In this document: in pieces, positions 8,315 through 15,857 of the stretch | Numbering within the stretch: position 1 is the stretch's first letter | Layout of the letters: each line of letters starts with the position of its first letter | Assembly: GCA_937915485.1 (NCBI GenBank) | Contig: CALGII010000145.1 | Location: forward strand, 1 to 16,817 | DNA: 16,817 nt | Direction: 5' to 3' | Source of the DNA: an uncultured Ignavibacteriota bacterium | GTDB lineage: Bacteria; Bacteroidota; Ignavibacteria; Tepidaquicellales; Tepidaquicellaceae | The notes under the pieces: generated by a model | The model's database searches: none | The model's input: the letters and a program-made list of their open reading frames with translations, nothing else | Told to the model about the DNA's origin: nothing | Position numbers and translations under genes: made by a program

Positions 8315-8316
8315 CA
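8312..8316 (-). promoter_or_regulatory. TGATG stop-start overlap coupling selD to mnmH
   Basis: On the minus strand the TGA stop of selD (8316-8314) shares its last base with an in-frame ATG of mnmH (8314-8312). No Shine-Dalgarno sequence precedes it, so ribosomes finishing selD probably restart here. This decides the mnmH start used above. Confidence 0.7.
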
Positions 8317-9372
8317 GTAAATAAAATTTAAAGTGCCCGGGAAGTATTCTTTTTTGCATTCTGATACAAAGCCAACTATAGTCGAAACCTCATCGCCCCT
8401 TTCGATTAACTCGGATAACAGCGCGGCTGAGTTTTTCTCAGGTACTGATACCAGAAGTCCGCCGGATGTCTGAGGGTCGAAAATTAAATGTTCCTTGTCA
8501 GCGTCAATAATACCCGTATTAATCACATACTCCTGCGTATATATTCTGTTCGACTTGTCGCCCCTCGTCAGGAATTTTTCCTTTATGCCGTGCATCGCCC
8601 CGTCAAGAACAGGCAGTCTATCAACGTAAAAATTAAATACACAGCCTGACGCTTTCGCCATCTGCATCGAATGCCCCGCGAGTCCGAATCCCGTTACATC
8701 CGTACACGCGCTCGCTTCGTGCCTTACCATCGCTTCCGAAGCGTCCTTGTTCAGCCTCGACATCGATTTTATCAACCCGTCCAGATGTGTCTTCTCGGGT
8801 ATTGAGTACTTCACCGTGTTGTTGAGTATACCCGTTCCAAGCGCTTTAGTTAGTATCAGTACGTCGCCGGGTTTCGCCGAATTGTTTTCCTTGATGTCCT
8901 TGGGATTTATAAACCCCGTAACCGCTAAACCGTATAGAATGCTCGGTATATCGACAGAATGCCCGCCGATTATCGAGCATCTTGCCTCTCCGGCTTTGGA
9001 TGCTCCGCCCGCTAATATATCCTTCAGTATTCCTATGTCCTCGTTCTGCGGAAACGCCGTTATGTTAAGAGCGTTTACAGGTTTGCCTCCCATCGCGTAT
9101 ATGTCGCTTAGAGAGTTTGCAGCCGCTATCTGCCCGAATGTGAACGGGTCGTCAACTACGGGCGTGAAAAAATCAGTCGTGTGTATCAATGCCATTTCAT
9201 CGCTGACTTTATACACTCCCGCGTCATCCGAACCCGAAAATCCTACCATTACGTTCTCGTCACGGTACCAGTTAATGTCTTTCAGCGCGTCAGATAATAT
9301 GTACGGAAAAATTTTTGCTGCGCATCCGGCAGACTTTACCATTTGTGTAAGTCTTACTTCCTGCTTGCTCAT
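8314..9372 (-). CDS. selD: Selenide, water dikinase (selenophosphate synthetase)
   Basis: It makes selenophosphate from selenide and ATP, the selenium donor for tRNA selenouridine and for selenocysteine. The protein has 352 residues, the usual length. The N-terminal site reads AGCAAK with C17 and K20 exactly where E. coli SelD has its essential Cys17 and Lys20; the second, non-essential Cys19 is Ala here. C17 is a normal TGC codon, so this is the cysteine form and not a selenoprotein. Metal/ATP-binding aspartates are visible: D50 in SDDAGVY, D67 in TTDFF, D90 in NSLSDIYAMGG, D225 in CTDVTGFGLAGH. GGHSVD (136-141) is also conserved. The gene starts 16 bases after the histidine kinase stop and overlaps mnmH by one base. 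No selA or selB is in view, so selenocysteine use cannot be judged. Confidence 0.96.
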   Translation of the reverse strand: MSKQEVRLTQMVKSAGCAAKIFPYILSDALKDINWYRDENVMVGFSGSDDAGVYKVSDEMALIHTTDFFTPVVDDPFTFGQIAAANSLSDIYAMGGKPVNALNITAFPQNEDIGILKDILAGGASKAGEARCSIIGGHSVDIPSILYGLAVTGFINPKDIKENNSAKPGDVLILTKALGTGILNNTVKYSIPEKTHLDGLIKSMSRLNKDASEAMVRHEASACTDVTGFGLAGHSMQMAKASGCVFNFYVDRLPVLDGAMHGIKEKFLTRGDKSNRIYTQEYVINTGIIDADKEHLIFDPQTSGGLLVSVPEKNSAALLSELIERGDEVSTIVGFVSECKKEYFPGTLNFIY

Positions 9373-9388
9373 GAAAAATCGGGATTTA

Positions 9389-10891
9389 TTATTGTATGGG
9401 AATTGCGAATGTGACTTTTGTCCCTTCGCCTTTCTTGCTGTCTATTTTGATGTAACCGTTTATTCTTTCGACCATTTCCTTGCAGAGTATTAGTCCGAGC
9501 CCTGAACCTTCTTCGTTTGCTGTCCCTATGGTTGACAAATGCTCATCTATCTTGAATATCTTCTTCACGTTTTCTTTCGATATCCCCTCGCCCGTGTCGG
9601 ATACCGTTATTTCACTGTATCCGTCTTGCGTGTTCTTCGTTTTGATTACTATCCTTCCGTCCGCTTTCGAAAATTTTAACGAGTTCGAAATAAGATTCTG
9701 CAGTATTGACGTAATCATGTTTTGGTCGGCGGATATTATTGTTTTAAGAGGTACCGCGTTTATGATTGCTATCTTTTTCTCGACTGCCGCGCTTGTAAAA
9801 AGATTGATTACTTTGTAAACTTCATCGTGCAAATCAAGTTTCCTTGGCTGGAACTCAAGCCTGCCCGTCTGAATGCGTGACCATTGAAGCAGATTCTCGA
9901 TAAGTTTGAATATATTTTTTGAAGAATTGTAAACATATCCTATGTATTCTTTCTTCTCTTCTTCCGATAGATCTTGGTATTCTTCGTAAAGAACTTTCGA
10001 AAATCCAAGAAGTCCGTTGAATGGGCTTCTTAAGTCGTGCGCGATTATTGAGAAGAATTTGTCTTTCGAAGCGTTAAGGTTCTGTAATTCTGATGCGTAT
10101 TCTTTCAGTATCCGCTCGCTGTTAACGCTTTCGGTAATGTCACGAGCCGTAACGATTACAACTTCTTTACCCATGTACATCCCTTTGTTCAAGATTACTT
10201 CCTTGGGAAATATCTGCTTGTTCATTCTCATTCCCCACCATTTAAACTTCTGTGTCTTACCCTCAAAAGCCGTCTCAACCATTTTTGCGGTTTCGTTAAG
10301 GTCGTTCATCCCCGGTGCCGACAGGAACTCCGGTGTCTTCCCTTTGAACTCTTTCCTCTTGTAACCGTACATCTTAACGGCACCTTCATTCACATCTATG
10401 AATTTCATCTCCCTGTCAAGCAGATATATCGCTTCTGTGACTGTGTCAAATAAATCCTTGTAAGTAATCTCAATATCAAGCAACTGTTTCTCTTTCTTCT
10501 TCCTGTCCGTAATGTCTCTTGAAGAACCAAGAATATGTGTGACCTTGCCGCTCCTGCTTATTATCGGAAGATAATTCGTATCAACAATTATCGGATCCTT
10601 CGGGTATTCTGTCCAGACTTCCTCAGCTTTGTACTGCTTCTTTGTCTTAATGATTTTCTTGTATATCCGGTTCACTTTTTTAAATGTCTTCTCTGGCAGA
10701 ACTTCATTAAGTGATTTCCCGATAATCTGGCTCGGATCGAAATTCGATACCTTTAGATACGACCTGTTTACGGTTTCAAATATATATCGTGAATCGCTTT
10801 CTATTCTTAAAAGAAATATAAGGTCCGTAACATTGTTGAATATTGTCTCGAAGTCGAGACCGTGTCCGGATTTTCTTTTTGTCAGTGCCAT
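9389..10891 (-). CDS. Soluble PAS-PAS sensor histidine kinase
   Basis: A 500-residue kinase without signal peptide or membrane segment, so it should sense a cytoplasmic signal. It has two PAS domains (about 12-130 and 140-255), each ending in a DIT motif (SSRDITDRK and TARDITESV), a HisKA dimerisation domain with the phospho-accepting H285 in FFSIIAHDLRSPF, and a HATPase domain with N box LQNLISNSLKF (398-407), D box DTGEGIS (432-438) and G box EEGSGLGL (460-467). All catalytic motifs are intact. No cofactor-binding residue in the PAS domains can be assigned by eye. No response regulator lies next to it, so it is an orphan kinase. Its stop is 16 bases from selD, and it probably heads the selD-mnmH transcript. 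The start at 10891 is an ATG without a visible Shine-Dalgarno sequence. Confidence 0.92.
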   Translation of the reverse strand: MALTKRKSGHGLDFETIFNNVTDLIFLLRIESDSRYIFETVNRSYLKVSNFDPSQIIGKSLNEVLPEKTFKKVNRIYKKIIKTKKQYKAEEVWTEYPKDPIIVDTNYLPIISRSGKVTHILGSSRDITDRKKKEKQLLDIEITYKDLFDTVTEAIYLLDREMKFIDVNEGAVKMYGYKRKEFKGKTPEFLSAPGMNDLNETAKMVETAFEGKTQKFKWWGMRMNKQIFPKEVILNKGMYMGKEVVIVTARDITESVNSERILKEYASELQNLNASKDKFFSIIAHDLRSPFNGLLGFSKVLYEEYQDLSEEEKKEYIGYVYNSSKNIFKLIENLLQWSRIQTGRLEFQPRKLDLHDEVYKVINLFTSAAVEKKIAIINAVPLKTIISADQNMITSILQNLISNSLKFSKADGRIVIKTKNTQDGYSEITVSDTGEGISKENVKKIFKIDEHLSTIGTANEEGSGLGLILCKEMVERINGYIKIDSKKGEGTKVTFAIPIQ

Positions 10892-10993
10892 AGTATAGAA
10901 GTAAATCGAGGAAACGAAACCATATCTGATTTTTTTTAAATATAAGGATTTATATTAATACTTTAAACGTTATATTATTGTCGTAACTCGACA

Positions 10994-11026
10994 TCGAAAT
11001 AAGTGATATTATAATAACTTAATCGA
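10994..11026. promoter_or_regulatory. Imperfect inverted repeat in the divergent promoter region
   Basis: In the 177-base space between the kinase and transketolase genes, TCGA at both ends and TAAGT/ACTTA inside flank the perfect palindrome TATTATAATA (11007-11016), with small bulges. It could be an operator serving both directions. The DNA is very AT-rich, where such repeats arise by chance. Confidence 0.25.
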
Positions 11027-11049
11027 TTTTTTTTATTAAAATTATAAAA

Positions 11050-11057
11050 TATATTTG
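11050..11057 (+). promoter_or_regulatory. Possible Bacteroidota-type -7 element (TAnnTTTG) for the transketolase gene
   Basis: TATATTTG matches the TAnnTTTG -7 consensus of Bacteroidota primary sigma factors. It ends 11 bases before the ATG at 11069, which would leave a very short leader. No clear -33 TTG-type element is seen upstream. Confidence 0.35.
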
Positions 11058-11068
11058 AATAAATCATT

Positions 11069-12031
11069 ATGAGTAAAGCAGATATGAATTTTGAAAATCC
11101 GGAATTGAAAGAATCTAGACAGGGCTTCGCCGACGCGCTGCTGGAACTTGGAAAAGAAAATCCTAACGTAGTCGTCCTTGGAGGCGATGTGTCGGGATCG
11201 GTGAAAACAAATATCTTTAGGGATGCGTATCCGGATAGGTTTTTTTCTGTCGGTATTGCCGAACAGGATATGATGGGAACCGCTGCCGGATTAGCGGTTG
11301 CAGGCAAGATTCCTTTCGCTTCGACTTACGGGGAATTCGCCACCGGCAGACCGTTTGACCAGATCCGACAGTCGATAGCGTACAGCGAAATGAACGTTAA
11401 GATATGCGCTTCCCATTGCGGTATCTCTGTCGGTCCTGACGGCGCTACTCACCAGTCTCTCGAAGACGTCGCGCTTATGAGAATCCTTCCGCATATGAAT
11501 GTGGTCACGCCTTGCGACTATAACCAGACCTATAAAGCGGTTAAGAAATGCGTCGGGATTAACGCGCCTTTCTACATAAGGTTTTACCGCGATAAAACGC
11601 CGAATTTTACGGACATAAATGCGGATTTTGAATTCGGTAAGGCGGATATCTTAAGAGAAGGAAAAGACGTCACGCTCGTCGCTAACGGTTTGCTCGTCTG
11701 GGAAGCGTTAAAAGCAGCCGTCCAACTCGAAAAAGAAGGAATCAGCGTGAAAGTGATGAATATGCATACTGTCAAACCTATCGATACGGACGCTCTTGTG
11801 AATGCCGCTAATGAAACTAATCTCGTGATTACCTGTGAAGACCATCAGGTTCACGGAGGACTCTATGGAGCCGTGTCCGAAGTGCTTTCAAGACTGCGCC
11901 CTACCCAAATGGACTATGTTGCCGTTGAAGATACATTCGGTGAAAGCGGAACAATGGAGGAACTGATGCGTAAATATAAAATAAACCACGAAGAAATTAT
12001 TCGTAAAGTTAAAAAACATTTAAAGAAATAA
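11069..12031 (+). CDS. Transketolase, C-terminal subunit (split type)
   Basis: A 320-residue protein corresponding to the C-terminal half of transketolase, which moves two-carbon units between sugar phosphates in the non-oxidative pentose phosphate pathway. The pyrimidine-binding domain (about 15-180) contains FFSVGIAEQDMMG, where E65 is the glutamate that activates thiamine diphosphate, and GPDGATHQSLEDVALMR (122-138). The transketolase C-terminal domain follows (about 195-310). The N-terminal subunit that binds the diphosphate is not in the window: the upstream neighbour is the divergent kinase. Split subunits normally sit side by side, so the partner must lie elsewhere. The family also includes DXP synthase-like and dehydrogenase E1-beta proteins, but the motifs fit transketolase best. 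The gene is followed after 4 bases by the HtrA gene. Confidence 0.9.
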   Translation: MSKADMNFENPELKESRQGFADALLELGKENPNVVVLGGDVSGSVKTNIFRDAYPDRFFSVGIAEQDMMGTAAGLAVAGKIPFASTYGEFATGRPFDQIRQSIAYSEMNVKICASHCGISVGPDGATHQSLEDVALMRILPHMNVVTPCDYNQTYKAVKKCVGINAPFYIRFYRDKTPNFTDINADFEFGKADILREGKDVTLVANGLLVWEALKAAVQLEKEGISVKVMNMHTVKPIDTDALVNAANETNLVITCEDHQVHGGLYGAVSEVLSRLRPTQMDYVAVEDTFGESGTMEELMRKYKINHEEIIRKVKKHLKK

Positions 12032-12035
12032 AACT

Positions 12036-13229
12036 ATGTCAACTTTAAGTCTGAATGCATCGTCTTCAAAAGCAAAAATCATGATTGCTTCCGTCGCGGC
12101 TCTCCTCCTGCTTACGGGAGTTGTAATCGGCGGAGTCATTTTTTCCAAGTTCTTCTTCAAAAACTCTCCAAATGTCAATACTGCTTCATTCGATAAAACT
12201 GAAAAGAATGAACAGGTCAGCCAGGACAGGCAGACAGCCGTTACCAGGGCTATCGGAAAAGTGTCTCCAGCAATCGTGGGTATTAATGTTGAAGAAGTTA
12301 GGGAAGTTAGGGATCCTTTCATGAACGACCCGTTTTTCAGGCAGTTTTTCGGTGATGTGGGACCCCAAAGACAAACAGTCAGGGGATTGGGCTCAGGTTA
12401 TATCATCTCGGAAGACGGATATATACTGACGAATGACCACGTAGCCGGAAACGCGACAAAAATATCGGTTACCCTTACAACGGGCGAGACCGTTGAAGCG
12501 AAACTTATTGGCTCTGATGCCGTTACCGATGTTGCTCTTCTCAAGATCAACAAAAGTGGACTTCCGTACGTCACGCTCGGAAATTCCGACAATAACATTA
12601 TCGGCGAATGGGTAATCGCGCTCGGAAATCCTTTCGGACTCTTCGAGATTAACGATAAACCCACAGTCACCGTGGGCGTTATAAGCGCCCTGAATATGAA
12701 AGTACAGGCGGAAGGCAACCGCTCGTATAAGGATATGATACAGACTGACGCATCAATTAATTCAGGTAATTCAGGCGGACCGCTAATTAATGTTGACGGG
12801 GAAGTTATCGGAATGAACACGATTATTTATACGGGAAGCCAGTTCAGCCAGGGAAGCATAGGCGTCGGTTTTGCGATTTCAATTAACCGTGTGAAAAAAA
12901 TTCTTGAGGAACTTAAATCCGGCGGAAAGATTGAAAGAAATTTCAATGTCGGATTCAGGATTCAGGGAATTGATGACCAGATAGCAAAGTACCTCGGACT
13001 AAAGAATAAAGACGGTGTTGTCGTTACTCAGGTCCAGAAAAACGGTATCGCGGATAACGCGGGATTGAAGCCCGAAGACGTTATAATTTCGGTTAACGGA
13101 ATGAAAGTAAGAAGCGAACAGGACCTTGTTCTCGAGGTGAACGATATGAGAGTAGGGGAAATCCTTAAACTCAAAATAGTACGTGGCGGAGACGAGAAAA
13201 ACATCGATATAAAACTGACCGCTAATTAG
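12036..13229 (+). CDS. htrA: Membrane-anchored HtrA/Deg-family serine protease with one PDZ domain
   Basis: A 397-residue envelope quality-control protease. A short cytoplasmic tail is followed by one transmembrane helix (about 15-37), then the periplasmic trypsin-like domain with the triad H135 (TNDHV), D165 (DVALLK) and S246 (GNSGGP). The DPFFRQFFGD segment (98-107) is the HtrA LA-loop signature. A single PDZ domain (about 305-395) includes the peptide-binding region NAGLKPEDVIISVNG. Single PDZ plus an uncleaved anchor resembles DegS/HhoA-type proteins more than soluble two-PDZ DegP. By family knowledge it degrades or senses misfolded outer-membrane proteins, but no sigma-E or RseA homologue is nearby. 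It starts 4 bases after the transketolase stop, so it shares that transcript. The downstream hairpin at 13254-13287 may terminate it. Confidence 0.95.
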   Translation: MSTLSLNASSSKAKIMIASVAALLLLTGVVIGGVIFSKFFFKNSPNVNTASFDKTEKNEQVSQDRQTAVTRAIGKVSPAIVGINVEEVREVRDPFMNDPFFRQFFGDVGPQRQTVRGLGSGYIISEDGYILTNDHVAGNATKISVTLTTGETVEAKLIGSDAVTDVALLKINKSGLPYVTLGNSDNNIIGEWVIALGNPFGLFEINDKPTVTVGVISALNMKVQAEGNRSYKDMIQTDASINSGNSGGPLINVDGEVIGMNTIIYTGSQFSQGSIGVGFAISINRVKKILEELKSGGKIERNFNVGFRIQGIDDQIAKYLGLKNKDGVVVTQVQKNGIADNAGLKPEDVIISVNGMKVRSEQDLVLEVNDMRVGEILKLKIVRGGDEKNIDIKLTAN

Positions 13230-13244
13230 CAGGAAATAATCATT

Positions 13245-14117
13245 TTAGAAAATCACGCCGGCTTTCAGATTCGTCTGAAACGGCGTGTTTGCTATTGAAT
13301 ACATGTTTGCCTGAGGCTCAAAGAATATTCCAATCCTCTTTATCAGTCTTATCTTAAAAGAAAGTGACATCCCTATCGATAACGTGAATTGCGAAAAAGC
13401 CCCTGTGTAAAACTCGTTAGTGTATGAGTAACTGCCCGTATCGGTTTCGTAAAACGTAGATTCGTCCTTGAACATTATTCCGATTCCCGCGTTCAGCGAA
13501 ACGTCAACTATTATCCTGTCCTGCGGATTGAAATTCCCTGCGCAAATCCCGCCTCTGAACGTAATCTCGTTTATCGTTCCGCCTTTCTGATACGAAGTGT
13601 ATGTTGAGTACTCCTTCTTATTATAGTTATCTCCGTTCGGTATGTGCGAGAAATCAATCTCTCCTTTGAATCCTATATACCTTTTTGAAGGTATTATTAC
13701 ACCTGCGCATATTGTGAACCCCTTCTGATAATCTCCTGAGGATTTTGTGTTATGGTTGCCTCTGAAATGAGCATTGCCTGACGGAAATACAATGCCTCCT
13801 CCGATACTCCAGACAGATTTCGAAACTTCATTCAAGGATTCTATCTTCTTCGGGTAATATTCTGATATAACTATTATATCATCTTTTTTCACGGATATTA
13901 CTCCTTCTTCCGTACTGACGGTTATCTCATGCGTACTGTTACCGATAACTTTTCCGTGAATGATTTCGTCATCAAACATCAGGATGTAATAATCCTTGTT
14001 CATTGTTACCGTGAATAACCTTAATCTGAATGTTGCTGCTGAATCAGACTGCGCCCGAAGACTCGTATGAAAAAAAGTCGATAAAACAACTAAGGCTAAA
14101 ACTATGAAATATTTCAA
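13245..14117 (-). CDS. Predicted outer-membrane beta-barrel protein, paralogue 3 of 3
   Basis: A 290-residue protein of unknown role. A signal peptide covers residues 1-22 (hydrophobic FIVLALVVLSTFF, cleavage at RA-Q). A small all-beta segment (about 40-88) with DDEIIHGKVIG and a repeated I-V pattern resembles an SH3-like fold. From about 100 alternating glycine/aromatic strands indicate an outer-membrane barrel of roughly eight strands, with GFKGEIDFSHI (149-159), GGTINEITFRGG, and near the end FFEPQANM and KAGVIF. The terminal Phe is the usual barrel-assembly signal. The start is TTG at 14117, 14 bases after the stop of paralogue 2; no in-frame ATG lies in that gap. It is the most diverged of the three tandem copies, and its 3' end carries the htrA hairpin. 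Confidence 0.82.
   Translation of the reverse strand: MKYFIVLALVVLSTFFHTSLRAQSDSAATFRLRLFTVTMNKDYYILMFDDEIIHGKVIGNSTHEITVSTEEGVISVKKDDIIVISEYYPKKIESLNEVSKSVWSIGGGIVFPSGNAHFRGNHNTKSSGDYQKGFTICAGVIIPSKRYIGFKGEIDFSHIPNGDNYNKKEYSTYTSYQKGGTINEITFRGGICAGNFNPQDRIIVDVSLNAGIGIMFKDESTFYETDTGSYSYTNEFYTGAFSQFTLSIGMSLSFKIRLIKRIGIFFEPQANMYSIANTPFQTNLKAGVIF
13254..13287 (+). terminator. TTCG-loop hairpin, likely htrA terminator, inside the convergent coding sequence
   Basis: CACGCCG (13254-13260) pairs with CGGCGTG (13281-13287), and TTTCAGA (13263-13269) with TCTGAAA (13274-13280), closing a TTCG loop. This makes 14 pairs with a 2-base bulge. It begins 25 bases after the htrA stop. Only three T residues follow, so the terminator is imperfect. 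The same bases encode the last residues of the convergent outer-membrane protein gene. Confidence 0.5.
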
Positions 14118-14131
14118 AGTATTAAGTTTAA

Positions 14132-14986
14132 TTATAAAATTATCCCCGCTTTTATCGCGTAGTAATTTGGGACTCCGCTCGTAATGACGTAATTTAACTG
14201 AGGTTCGATGAATATTCCGACCTTTGGTGATGCTTTAAAACTCAGGTTAAAACCGAAAGTGCCGGAAAGCAGTATCCCGGATTCCGAACGATAAGAATAG
14301 TGATCAGTGACTAGTGTCCCGTTGTATAAGTAGGAGTAATCAACGTTACGCTCGCTTCTGAGCCAAATCCCGATACCTATTCCGCCCAGGAAATGAAAAC
14401 CGATGTTACTCGGGTATAAATCTCCAAGTATAAAACTCGTTCTTGCCGAGATACAGTTTAAATGACCGCCTTTTTCTATATCATTTTCGGCATTGTATTC
14501 GAACCGGTTCATGTGATGAAAATCAATCTCGCTTCGGAATCCTGTGTACTTGCCGAGAATAAAAGTATATCCTGCCATGACGTCGAATCCCTTCGCGAAC
14601 TTTTTCGAGAAATTGTATTCTTCATCCATCGGTAATGAAATCCCGACTCCGAATACAGTGCTTTGCTTCCTGACTCCTTTATCTAAGTGTTCACTCTTGC
14701 TCCAGTTTTTGGATATCGATTTCCGTATGGAAGCAATTGAACTGAATTCAATGACCTCCGTCTCATCCCCGAACGTAATTAATATACTGCTCGTGTCGAC
14801 CGAAATTATTTTGCCTATAACTTCGCCGCCTTCCTTGTCTATTATACTGTAGTATTTGCCGAGCGTAATCGTGTCATTTTTAATTATACGAATCAATGAT
14901 GTATCATTCTGAGCGTTTCCGGATTGGAATAATAATGAAGTAAAAAGAATTATGAAAACCGCTGAAATTCTGGTGTTTTGTGTCAT
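14132..14986 (-). CDS. Predicted outer-membrane beta-barrel protein, paralogue 2 of 3
   Basis: A 284-residue protein of unknown role with the same plan as its two neighbours. The signal peptide is residues 1-25 (cleavage NA-Q). The N-terminal beta segment contains LGKYYSIIDKEGGEVIGKI (42-60) and TFGDETEVIEF (71-81), followed by a barrel from about 108 with GFRSEIDFHHM, a GGH..C.SARTSFILGDL strand and the ending FIEPQLNY...IKAGIIL. It most resembles paralogue 1 (shared DTS after the signal peptide, GK[YF]YSI, KGV, VP, KAGIIL). Spacing is 6 bases from paralogue 1 and 14 bases to paralogue 3, so the three are cotranscribed and arose by tandem duplication. Confidence 0.83.
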   Translation of the reverse strand: MTQNTRISAVFIILFTSLLFQSGNAQNDTSLIRIIKNDTITLGKYYSIIDKEGGEVIGKIISVDTSSILITFGDETEVIEFSSIASIRKSISKNWSKSEHLDKGVRKQSTVFGVGISLPMDEEYNFSKKFAKGFDVMAGYTFILGKYTGFRSEIDFHHMNRFEYNAENDIEKGGHLNCISARTSFILGDLYPSNIGFHFLGGIGIGIWLRSERNVDYSYLYNGTLVTDHYSYRSESGILLSGTFGFNLSFKASPKVGIFIEPQLNYVITSGVPNYYAIKAGIIL

Positions 14987-14992
14987 AAAATT

Positions 14993-15853
14993 TTAAAGTA
15001 TTATTCCTGCTTTCAAACTGAAGAAATTCGGCACATCGTCTCCTGCCCAGAAATTTACCTGCGGTTCGACGAATGCTCTTATCTTTGGGCTTATGTCGAA
15101 ATTAACGCTTGCTCCGATAAATCCGAGAATCAGAAACAATGTTTCCCCTGAAGATTTGTAATCGTAGGTCGTTGTATTTCCGCCGTAATAATCTTCGTAA
15201 TGCGTGTTGATTTCTCCCCGCTTGTTGAATCCGGCGCCTACTCCGATAGAGAAAAAATAATTCGCTTCTTCTTTGACAAAATTACCGAATAGAAAATTGA
15301 ATCTGAATGTAAGCGCATTCACAGAGCCCCCGGTCGTTATCCTCGTGGAGTATGGGGTTTTCTCTGTTTCATCTTTCCTCGGGTGATGAACAAAATCAAA
15401 GTCGCCCCGCATACCGAAATTCCTGTTGAACACAACCTGAAAACCTGCCATTAAATTGAATCCCGCGTTAAATTCATGATGCGTGTTTTTAGTTTTATAG
15501 GGTAACGTAACTCCCGCGCCTAAAAATGTATAATGTCTTGCCTTGACCCCTTTTTCAAGTTCGGGTTTGGAATAATCGGTAGTCGTATATTCACTTATCC
15601 GAATTACCTCGCTGAAATCAATTTCTATGATTTCACCGTCCATTAACATCAGAAAACTCGATTTATTTACCCCGACCAGTTTTCCCATGTCTTCCGACTT
15701 ATCAGACAATTGAATACTGTAGAATTTTCCGATGTAAACTGTATCGGAAAAGATAATGTATCTTTTTGATGTATCCTGCTGTGCGCTCAGTTCTGTGTAC
15801 GTGAACGCGCAGAATGCTATGAGGAAAAAATAAAATGCTTTGTTATGACCCAT
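14993..15853 (-). CDS. Predicted outer-membrane beta-barrel protein, paralogue 1 of 3
   Basis: A 286-residue protein and the first of three tandem paralogues. The signal peptide is residues 1-24 (FYFFLIAFCAFTYTELSA, cleavage SA-Q). The cysteine in the hydrophobic core is not in a good lipobox. The N-terminal segment has IGKFYSIQLSDKSEDMGKLVG (41-61) and LMDGEIIEIDF (70-80). The barrel from about 107 shows GMRGDFDFVHH, GGSVNALTFRFNFLFGNF, long tyrosine-rich loops and the ending AFVEPQVNF...LKAGIIL. It starts 4 bases after the stop of the upstream unknown gene. A porin or passive structural role is possible, but no ligand can be inferred. Confidence 0.83.
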   Translation of the reverse strand: MGHNKAFYFFLIAFCAFTYTELSAQQDTSKRYIIFSDTVYIGKFYSIQLSDKSEDMGKLVGVNKSSFLMLMDGEIIEIDFSEVIRISEYTTTDYSKPELEKGVKARHYTFLGAGVTLPYKTKNTHHEFNAGFNLMAGFQVVFNRNFGMRGDFDFVHHPRKDETEKTPYSTRITTGGSVNALTFRFNFLFGNFVKEEANYFFSIGVGAGFNKRGEINTHYEDYYGGNTTTYDYKSSGETLFLILGFIGASVNFDISPKIRAFVEPQVNFWAGDDVPNFFSLKAGIIL

Positions 15854-15857
15854 CTAG

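Noticed and set aside
9323..9325. Possible selenocysteine codon at the SelD active site
   Set aside because: Residue 17 is encoded by TGC, an ordinary cysteine, and no in-frame TGA is present.
8747..9493. Plus-strand frame of 248 codons opposite selD
   Set aside because: selD carries all family motifs on the other strand; this frame is a long shadow caused by codon bias and crosses the selD/kinase junction.
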